A program made the translations under genes and the position numbers. This document shows, piece after piece, positions 1 to 5,760 of a DNA stretch of 7,694 nucleotides. Location of the stretch: positions 1 through 7,694 of the forward strand of contig CAZLMW010000210.1 of assembly GCA_964560875.1 (NCBI GenBank). The letters run 5' to 3'. Position 1 is the first letter of the stretch. Every line of letters starts with the position of its first letter. Origin of the DNA: CAZLMW01 sp964560875. GTDB lineage: Bacteria; Myxococcota_A; UBA9042. Below the pieces are notes generated by a model. It had not been told where the DNA came from. It ran no database searches and saw nothing but the letters and a program-made list of their open reading frames with translations.

Positions 1-43
1 CGCGGGCACCTCGCCGCCACGGGGTTGACAGCGAACGGAGCAT

Positions 44-255
44 CTTCGCGGCTCAAGCAAAAACGCAACTCAATCCTGGGGTTGGCACCCCAGGCTACTT
101 CCCTGCGCCGCTTCGCGGCTCAAGCAAAAACGCAACTCAATCCTGGGGTTGGCACCCCAGGCTACTTCCCTGCGCCGCTTCGCGGCTCAAGCAAAAACGC
201 AACTCAATCCTTGGGGTTGGCACCCCAGGCTCCTTCCCTGCGCCGCTTCGCGGCT
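44..255. repeat. Three tandem 67-68 bp units with two hairpins each
   Basis: Copies start at 44, 111 and 178 with a period of 67 bp. The third copy is 68 bp because of one extra T at 211-212, and a partial fourth copy (10 bp) ends at 255. Copies are almost identical; the third also has a C for A change after the hairpin. Each unit holds a perfect 8-bp stem, CCTGGGGT and ACCCCAGG around TGGC (75-94, 142-161; degenerate at 209-229). A second stem, GCCGC-TTC-GCGGC, sits at the unit junctions (107-119, 174-186, 242-254). There is no open frame with credible coding character. The array ends 5 bp before the stop of the ackA-pduL gene, so the hairpins would lie in the 3' end of its transcript. The element resembles REP-like palindromic intergenic repeats, but I cannot name a family. 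Bases 1-43 to its left are too short to interpret. Confidence 0.9.
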
Positions 256-260
256 GACCG

Positions 261-2039
261 TCACCCCGAGGGGCCAACTCGCTTGAGCTGTAGGTGCGCT
301 TCGTGCGACGGGATGTCGGTGTAGACGAGCGTTCCCTCGCTCACGCGGCCGAGCTCGGCGGCGTTGGCTTCGTCGGTGTCGATGTGCATCTCGAGCAGGT
401 AGCTGTCTTTGACCCGTACGAGCACGTCGCCAAACGTGAGGTCGCGCGGTCCGCCGGTGATCTTGATCTCGACCTCGTCGCCATCGCTGACGCCGTAACG
501 TGCGGCATCGGCCGTCGTCATGTGAATGTGCCGCCACGCGCAGACGAGGCCCTCTTCCAGCGACACGGTTCCGTTGGGGCCTTCCAGCTTGATCGGCGCC
601 GACCCTTTGACCCGTCCGGAACGTCGAATCGGGGCGTCGACCCCGAGCCGGAACTCGTCCGTTCGCGAGATCTCGATCTGGTTGCGGCCGCGCAGGGGCC
701 CGAGGATGCGAACACGGTCGATCCGGTCGCGGGGGCCCACGAGGTTGACGCGCTGCTGGCTGGCGAACTGGCCGGGCTGGCTGAGGTCCTTGTGTCTGGT
801 CAGCTTGGCGTCCTCGCCAAAGAGCAACGCGAAGGTCTCGCGGTTGAGGTGGACATGTCGGGCGCTGACGGCGATCGGGATCGGGCCCGCGTCGACGACC
901 TTGGCGGCTCCGGCGGCGAGCTTGGCGGTCTGCTGCGCGATCATCAGCTCTTCGTTGGTGGCGACGGCCAGCGCGGGCACACGTGAGTTTGGCGCGGTGA
1001 TTGCTGCCACAGGGTTGGCGTCGTCGACCCTGGCTGCTGCGTTGCGGTCTTCGTCGAGGCGTACACCAAGGAACTCGAGCCGCTGCAGGATTCGGCGCCG
1101 CAACGTGACGCTGTTTTCGCCGATGCCGCCGGTCATCACGATCGCGTCGACGCCGCCCATGACCGCCGCGTAGGCGCCGATGTACTTGCGCACCCGATGG
1201 GCGAAAACGGCGATGGAAAGGCGCGCTCCGTCATGGCCTTGGGACGCCTGCGCCTCGATTTCCCGCAGGTCCTTGCCAAGCCCGGTCAGGCCCGCGAGTC
1301 CCGATGACCGGTTGAGCAGGTGGTCGGTCTCATCGATGCCGATCTCCCGCGCGATTTGCAGCACGAGGCCAGCGTCCACATCGCCGCTCCGCGTGCCCAT
1401 CACGAGGCCCTCGAGCGGGGTCATGCCCATGCTCGTGTCGACCGAACGACCCAACTCCACGGCGCAGACGCTGGCGCCGTTACCGAGGTGGCAGGTGATG
1501 ATGCGGAGCTCGTTGAGCGGGCGCTGCAGATGATCGGCGGCGGCCTGGGCGACGAAAGCGTGGGAGCTGCCGTGAAACCCGTAGCGGCGCGCGTTCAGCC
1601 GGTCGGCGACATCAACGGGGATGGCGTAGGTGCGCGATCGGCGCGGCATCTGGTTGTGAAACGCGGTGTCGAAGACGGCCACGTGGGGGATGTCGGGCAG
1701 GGCGGCGCGAGCGGCTTCGATGCCGGCGAGGTTGGCTGGATTGTGCAGCGGCGCGAGGGGTACGCACGCCTCGATCGCCGCGACGACGTCGTCAGTGATG
1801 CGGACGGCGTCGGAGAAGTCGGGGCCGCCGTGCACGACGCGATGGCCGACGGCGCCGATGTCATGGCCGCCGGCGTGTCCGTTGCCGCCGATACTGTCCA
1901 GAATCGCGGCGATGGCGTCGCCGTGACTGACGGTTTCGCCGCACTCGATGGTGCCGTCAGCGAGCTCGCGGCGGCCCGCCACGTCGAGCACCTTGAACTT
2001 CACGGTCGACGACCCGCAATTGATCACCAACACCTTCAT
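261..2039 (-). CDS. Fused acetate/propionate kinase - PduL-type phosphate acyltransferase
   Basis: This is a 592-residue bifunctional protein. Residues 1 to about 376 are a complete acetate kinase. Visible motifs are the N-terminal signature INCGSSTVKF (N7, K14), HRVVHGG (R67), PLHNP, VFDTAFH (D124), YGFHGSSH (H156), CHLGNGAS (H184), MGTRSGDVD (R217), TGGIGENS (303-310) and TNEEL (E363/E364); these cover the catalytic and nucleotide-binding positions of the family. After a linker of about 10 residues, residues 386-585 are a full-length PduL domain. It shows VSARHVHL (H395, H397), QPGQFASQQ, RILGPLRGRNQIEISRTD, RHIHM (H504, H506) and EMHIDTDEANA (H552), which are the zinc-ligand motifs known for PduL. 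Expected chemistry: acyl-CoA plus phosphate gives acyl-phosphate (PduL), then acyl-phosphate plus ADP gives acid plus ATP (kinase), or the reverse. Acetate or propionate as substrate is inferred from family. The start is the ATG at 2039, because GGAG lies 7 nt upstream and the AckA motif begins there; an in-frame ATG at 2102 would add 21 unrelated residues. There are no microcompartment genes nearby and no separate encapsulation peptide, so the location is probably cytosolic. Confidence 0.95.
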   Translation of the reverse strand: MKVLVINCGSSTVKFKVLDVAGRRELADGTIECGETVSHGDAIAAILDSIGGNGHAGGHDIGAVGHRVVHGGPDFSDAVRITDDVVAAIEACVPLAPLHNPANLAGIEAARAALPDIPHVAVFDTAFHNQMPRRSRTYAIPVDVADRLNARRYGFHGSSHAFVAQAAADHLQRPLNELRIITCHLGNGASVCAVELGRSVDTSMGMTPLEGLVMGTRSGDVDAGLVLQIAREIGIDETDHLLNRSSGLAGLTGLGKDLREIEAQASQGHDGARLSIAVFAHRVRKYIGAYAAVMGGVDAIVMTGGIGENSVTLRRRILQRLEFLGVRLDEDRNAAARVDDANPVAAITAPNSRVPALAVATNEELMIAQQTAKLAAGAAKVVDAGPIPIAVSARHVHLNRETFALLFGEDAKLTRHKDLSQPGQFASQQRVNLVGPRDRIDRVRILGPLRGRNQIEISRTDEFRLGVDAPIRRSGRVKGSAPIKLEGPNGTVSLEEGLVCAWRHIHMTTADAARYGVSDGDEVEIKITGGPRDLTFGDVLVRVKDSYLLEMHIDTDEANAAELGRVSEGTLVYTDIPSHEAHLQLKRVGPSG

Positions 2040-2046
2040 TTCGCTT

Positions 2047-2050
2047 CTCC
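2047..2050 (-). promoter_or_regulatory. Ribosome binding site of ackA-pduL
   Basis: On the minus strand, GGAG is followed by 7 nt and then ATG at 2039. This decides between the two in-frame ATG codons (2102 and 2039) in favour of the inner one, which is also where acetate kinase homology begins. Confidence 0.75.
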
Positions 2051-2295
2051 AACGTGATGCGGCGGGACCGTATCGGAGGCGCGCGGGACCGTCGACCCAC
2101 AAAGCCGTCGCCTCGCCGCGGAGGGGAATTCGGGCTCTTTTTCGGGGTCAAAATGCCCGCATTTGGCCAGCAGGGCACCTTAGACGCGTCAAAAGTCGGG
2201 GAAGCCACTAATATGCCTTCGCGCAGGATCGGCCGTTAGATGCAATGCTGCGGCCTTTGGACTGCGCGCCTGCTTCGGTAGGTTTTTACTCGCAG
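2051..2295. other. Divergent intergenic region between ackA-pduL and the lipoprotein unit
   Basis: About 245 bp without a convincing gene, which must carry promoters for both directions. Visible elements are a perfect 14-bp dyad AAATGC-CC-GCATTT at 2151-2164, a possible operator, and a -10-like TAATAT at 2209-2214 on the plus strand. That -10 has no good -35 at 16-18 bp, and the nearest candidate, TTAGAC at 2180-2185, is too far away. On the minus strand TTTTGAC occurs twice (around 2193 and 2152) as a possible -35, but neither has a good -10 partner. The AT content is locally higher than in the flanking genes. No promoter is assigned with confidence. Confidence 0.5.
2151..2164. promoter_or_regulatory. 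14-bp perfect dyad, possible operator
   Basis: AAATGC and GCATTT flank a central CC in the space between two divergent genes, about 110 bp upstream of the ackA-pduL start. The symmetry is perfect and the position is suitable for a dimeric regulator. A 14-bp dyad can arise by chance, and no second copy is seen in the window. Confidence 0.2.
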
Positions 2296-2302
2296 AGGAG
2301 GG
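2296..2302 (+). promoter_or_regulatory. Strong Shine-Dalgarno AGGAGGG
   Basis: AGGAGGG is the best ribosome-binding sequence in the plus-strand half of the window. It lies 4-5 nt before TTG 2307 and 8-9 nt before GTG 2311. It is about 120 nt upstream of the lipoprotein start, so it cannot serve that start directly. It therefore argues for a translated ORF between 2307 and 2423. The GTG frame gives only Ser/Arg-rich shadow-like sequence, so TTG is preferred. Confidence 0.5.
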
Positions 2303-2306
2303 CATT

Positions 2307-2423
2307 TTGCGTGCAACAAGGCGACCAACGACCGTCGCGATGTGCTGCGGACACGGGATCTCCCACTTTCTGGCCGACCTTGCCGAACGCTTCGACGTCG
2401 ATCGGGTCGCGTTCGGCGAGTGA
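2307..2423 (+). CDS. Possible 38-aa leader ORF, translationally coupled to the lipoprotein
   Basis: From TTG at 2307 the frame encodes 38 residues. The first dozen are Arg/Thr-rich, followed by AMCCGHGISHF, LADLAERFDVD and RVAFGE before a stop at 2421-2423. The TGA shares its A with the ATG of the lipoprotein gene (TGATG), the classic arrangement for termination-reinitiation coupling. A strong AGGAGGG stands just upstream, whereas the lipoprotein ATG has only a poorly spaced GGCGAG. Codons from residue 12 onward favour G or C at the third position, as in the neighbouring genes. I do not recognise the peptide. It could be a regulatory leader, the 3' remnant of a decayed gene, or a chance frame. 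An ATG at 2340 is an alternative start. Confidence 0.45.
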   Translation: MRATRRPTTVAMCCGHGISHFLADLAERFDVDRVAFGE

Positions 2424-5361
2424 TGGCTCCGACAACGACACGCGTCGTGAGACTACGCAGCCGCGCCGGTCTGTTGGCATCGCTGTTGTTGGCCGTTGGC
2501 GCATGCTCCGATCCAGCCCCGTCCGAGCCCGCCGCGTCGACGCCCGACGATAAGACGCCAGTGTGTCCGGCCCACCGCTTTCAAGAGGACGGCAGCTGCT
2601 GTCCGCTCCGGTCATTCTTTGACGCCGAGGAGGGGGTCTGCGAGGCGGTCGGGCCGCCGGAATGTGCGACGCAAATGGCCGACCCCGGCGAATGTGTGCC
2701 TCGCTGGTGTTGGGATGCGCAAACCGTGCAAGGCGGTACCTGCGATCCGACGACCGACGCGGCCTGCGTTGTTGCCGGACGGCGCTGTATGGCAGCGGAA
2801 AACGACGCGGGCAAAGGCTGTCCCGCCGGTATGTGGCCGAGCGCGAAAGGTGCGTGCAGCCCCGCCGGTGCCGACCCCGAGGCGATGAAGTCGATCCCGC
2901 CGCTCGAGGCGTTGCCACCTTTGGACCAGACCCGTTTTTGCGGCGGGGATCCGGTGCGCGTCTGCGGAAAGGACGAAAAGGGCTGCGGTCCAGGGCAGAT
3001 GCCAGCGCTCGCTGACATGGCCGGCAAAAAGGGAGACTGCATCCCCGTCGGTGTGCCGTGGACGTGTCCGCCGGGCTTTATTAAGGATCCTAACGATCCG
3101 CAGCCGATGCCCCGTTGCATCGCCGATCCCAGCGCTTGCCCAACAAGCAAGTGGCCGGCAATCGCCGCGGGACAAACGGCGATCTATGTCGACGCATCGG
3201 CGGCTTTGGGCGGCAATGGCTCCAAGTCCAAGCCGTTCACGACCATCCACACCGGGATGAAGTTGGCCCCGGTCGGCGCTGTTGTGGCGGTCGCCGCCGG
3301 GACCTACACGGGAGGCTTTGCGATCGGCAGGGATGTGCAGCTGCGCGGCGTCTGTGCGGCGAAAGTCACAGTCAAAGCCGGGACCCAGAACTTCGTGCTC
3401 GGCGCCGACAACCCGCACGCCACGAAATCGCTGGTCGCGGGCGTTCGCATCACCGGCAACACGGTGGGCGTGCTCGTTTTGGCCAAGCTGGCGCTGCGAC
3501 GCGTGTGGGTGGACAGCGCGCGCGAGTTTGGTGTGTGGCTGAAGACCGCCAACGCCCATGTCGAGATGGATGAATCCGTCGTCGCCGGGACGCGCCACGG
3601 TGTCACCGACGGCATCGGTTTCAGCGCTGAAGGTGGATCGTCCTTTGCGGTTGGCACGACGCGCATCAGCCGCAACACCATGGCGGGGGTGACATGCGCC
3701 CAGAAATGCAAAGGGAGCCTCGACCGCGTCCTCATCGACAACACCCGCAGCCGCAAGGACAAGCGGCACGGACGGGGGCTCATCGCGTTGACGGGCGGTC
3801 GCGTCGTGGTGACGTCTTCGCGTCTTCACAAAAACCGCGCGACCGGGATCCTGACCGTGCTCGGAGGTTCCCACGTCGAGCTGCGCGCTTCGATCATCGA
3901 CGGCACACTGGCAGAGGAGCTGACCGGCAAGAACGGGGCTGGCATCGAGATCCAGGCCGGGACGACAGTCGCGCTTTCCGGTGTGCGCTTGGCGGCCAAT
4001 CGGGGCTCCGGTCTCACGGCCTTGGGGAAGGGGGCTGCCTTCGTCGCCGATGGCCTGATCGTCGACGGCACAACGGTTGAAACGACCGGGTTTGGCTTCG
4101 GGTCCGCCGTCGCGACGTTCAAAGGCAGCAGCGGCAAGGTCCATTCCGCCCGCTTATCGGCCAATCCGATGCATTGCGCGCTGTCGTTTCAGTCCAGCCT
4201 CGAGGTGACCGATGCGCTGTGCGACGCGACCTATGAACCTGCCGTGGACATCCCGCGCGGGATCGCGTTCATCGCCAGCGACGGGCAGCTCGACCTGGCG
4301 CGTGTTCGTGTGGTTGACACAATTCACACCGGCATCGGGTGTGTCGGCGCCGGCGCTCGTGTTCGCGCTTTTAATGTCGAAGTCCGCGGCTGTCGCGAGG
4401 GCAAAACGGCCAACGCTCCTCTTGGAATCGGCGTGCTCGACGGACGCATTGACGTCGCCGGCGCCACCCTCATCGCCAACGAGGGGTTCGGTCTGTCAGC
4501 CATCGGCGACGGCGCACGTTTGCAGGGGCGCGGCGTCCTCGTACGCGACACGCGACGCATGGCGACAAAACACGATACGGGGCTCGGCGCGACGGCACAG
4601 GACGGAGGATTGCTCGAGTTGGCCGGTTCAGTTGTCGACCAGGCCACGCACGTCGGGGTGGCGGCGCTGAACAACGGCCGGGTCAGGCTGTTTGGCACCA
4701 CAGTCACCAAGACGCGCGGGTTTCAGCCGACCAAGGGCCTGGGCTGGGGCGTGCATTCGGCGTCTGTCGGGTCCGAGCTCGCGCTCGTATCTTCGCGGAT
4801 TGTCGATAACAACGGAACTTCGTGCGGCTTATACGACGGCAAGGTCACCATCGACGGGTCCGTCATCGCGAACACCAAGGTCGGGTCCGTCGTGATTTCC
4901 GGGGACACGCACACCGTCGCGGACGGCATCCTGCTCGTTGACGTCAAGCAAGCGTCGGTGCGCAACACTATCGTCACGGGGCATCAACGCGTCGGTATCC
5001 TGGCGGAAGGAACCAACGTGGGCGACATCGCGCGTGTCGCGGNNNNNNNNNNNNNNNNNNNNNNNNNNNNNNNNNNNNNNNNNNNNNNNNNNNNNNNNNN
5101 NNNNNNNNNNNNNNNNNNNNNNNNNNNNNNNNNNNNNNNNNNCGCGTCGGTATCCTGGCGGAAGGAACCAACGTGGGCGACATCGCGCGTGTCGCGGTCT
5201 CCAACTCGGGGATCGGGATCGCGCTGAGCAAGAGCAAGGGGCTCGCGCTCGCCGACAACCTGTTGACGGCCAACCAGACCAACCTCAACAGCTCCGCGTC
5301 CCTGCCGGTGCCCAAAGCGCCCGCTGTGGTCAAGGCGACGCTTCCCAACGCGACCCCGTAG
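2423..5361 (+). CDS. Cys-rich, right-handed parallel beta-helix lipoprotein (interrupted by assembly gap)
   Basis: After removing the false gap (see 4988-5197) the gene encodes 927 residues. Residues 1-28 form a lipoprotein signal: Arg-containing n-region, hydrophobic LLASLLLAVGAC, and probable acylated Cys28 followed by Ser. Residues 29-47 are a Pro/Ser/Ala/Thr linker. Residues 48-239 contain 19 cysteines (e.g. SCC, CVPRWCWD, RVCGKDEKGC, CPPGF) and probably form a disulfide-rich region. From about 253, with YVDASAALGGNGS, KPFTTI and AAGTYTGG, it enters a DUF1565/pectate-lyase-like parallel beta-helix. This continues almost to the C-terminus as degenerate rungs of the kind GIxxxxxGxxVxxxxxxV. 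No polysaccharide-lyase catalytic residues are recognisable, so an enzymatic role is not claimed. It is probably exported and lipid-anchored, perhaps surface exposed. The start is ATG 2423; GTG 2420 is equally in frame, and an upstream in-frame ATG at 2342 would put Arg-rich sequence before the signal peptide. Reading literally through the Ns gives a false stop at 5227. Confidence 0.85.
4988..5042 (+). repeat. 55-bp duplicate, left flank of the N gap
   Basis: This 55-bp stretch is identical to 5143-5197 and ends exactly where the Ns begin. It lies in the lipoprotein reading frame (residues RVGILAEGTNVGDIARVA). An exact copy that touches the gap on each side points to two overlapping contig ends, not a biological repeat. 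Confidence 0.95.
5043..5142. other. 100-N assembly gap, probably false
   Basis: There are exactly 100 Ns, a placeholder length. The flanks are exact 55-bp copies of each other. The left copy is in frame 2 and the right copy in frame 1, and removing 100 + 55 bp joins the two frames seamlessly. The simplest reading is that no sequence is missing and that the contigs overlap by one k-mer. Confidence 0.9.
5143..5197 (+). repeat. 55-bp duplicate, right flank of the N gap
   Basis: Exact copy of 4988-5042, beginning at the first base after the Ns. Continuing in the frame set by the left copy, it leads into VSNSGIGIALSKSKG and then the true C-terminus of the lipoprotein (TAG at 5359-5361). Probably the same genomic bases counted twice. 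Confidence 0.95.
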
Positions 5362-5369
5362 CCCGGCGG

Positions 5370-5414
5370 GACGGCGCGAGGTCCGAGACTCGCTTGGAAG
5401 GTCTCTGCGCCGTC
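5370..5414 (+). terminator. Nested hairpin 9 bp after the lipoprotein stop
   Basis: The outer stem is 8 bp, GACGGCGC (5370-5377) with GCGCCGTC (5407-5414). The inner stem is 5 bp, GAGAC (5385-5389) with GTCTC (5401-5405). Its position just after the stop fits a transcript-end structure. There is no T run after it, so it is not a canonical intrinsic terminator; it could instead stabilise the mRNA 3' end. Confidence 0.35.
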
Positions 5415-5760
5415 GGTGCGTAGAGCGTGTCTGACTGGCGGGTCGGCGTTGTCGACTGACCGCCTGATCAACTACTGTCGGCACGATTAGAACGGGCTAA
5501 TACCAATGCCGGTCACTTAACGACCCCGGCTGAAGCCGGGGCCTTCAGGCCCGGGGCTTCGCTTCTGCCGCGTCCACGGGTCGACGCGGGTGGCGGCAGG
5601 CGGCCTCCTTCTTTGCGGGCGGCGGACCCTTCAGACGCAAAACGACAAAAAATGTCGCCTGCGCCCATTACAGTGCGACATCCTTCACCTGGAAGCTCAT
5701 GCAAGACCAGCCTGACAACTGCGCCGTGCCGACGCTTCGAACCGAGACGGACTGAACGAC
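5415..5760. other. Non-coding, hairpin-rich intergenic region
   Basis: About 345 bp without a supported gene. It contains two overlapping hairpins at 5524-5560, a bulged stem at 5566-5598 (TGCCG and CCAC with GTGG and CGGCA), a TTTGCG/CGCAAA stem at 5612-5641 and a small CGACA-A5-TGTCG stem at 5643-5657. Short frames on both strands are seen (e.g. ATG 5699 with GGAAG upstream, 18 codons) but none is convincing. The promoter and true start of the downstream gene should lie here or just after; no clear -35/-10 pair is visible. Confidence 0.55.
5524..5560 (+). other. Two mutually exclusive GC-rich hairpins
   Basis: Hairpin A is CCCCGGC (5524-5530), loop TGAA, GCCGGGG (5535-5541), a perfect 7-bp stem. 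Hairpin B pairs GAAGCC (5532-5537) with GGCTTC (5555-5560) and GGGCC (5539-5543) with GGCCC (5548-5552) around loop TTCA. B uses the 3' arm of A, so the two cannot form together. This may be a REP-like intergenic palindrome, a terminator remnant or a small structural switch. There is no poly-T tract. Confidence 0.6.

Noticed and set aside
83..96. Sigma-54 promoter, because TTGGCAC occurs in each repeat unit
   Set aside because: The -24-like half is present but the required GC-containing -12 element is missing at the correct spacing in every copy.
44..255. CRISPR array
   Set aside because: The whole 67-bp unit is repeated without variable spacers, and the period is a plain tandem duplication.
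294..986. 230-codon plus-strand frame opposite the PduL domain
   Set aside because: Antisense shadow of a gene with unmistakable catalytic motifs; no ribosome site or family resemblance.
261..2039. Microcompartment-associated PduL
   Set aside because: No shell-protein or other microcompartment genes are in the window, and the PduL N-terminus is fused to a kinase with no separate encapsulation helix.
2612..4144. 510-codon open frame on the minus strand opposite the lipoprotein gene
   Set aside because: It lies wholly opposite a well-supported gene. Its product is rich in Arg, Gly, Asp and His with no recognisable motif, as expected for an antisense shadow in GC-rich DNA.
4938..5423. Open frames reading across the N run in several frames
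   Set aside because: They exist only because Ns contain no stops; the collapsed sequence supports one frame only.
5699..5755. 18-codon ORF with GGAAG before its ATG, just upstream of the AddB-like gene
   Set aside because: Spacing from GGAAG to ATG is only 3 nt, the peptide is unremarkable, and it could be chance. A second leader-peptide claim is not justified.
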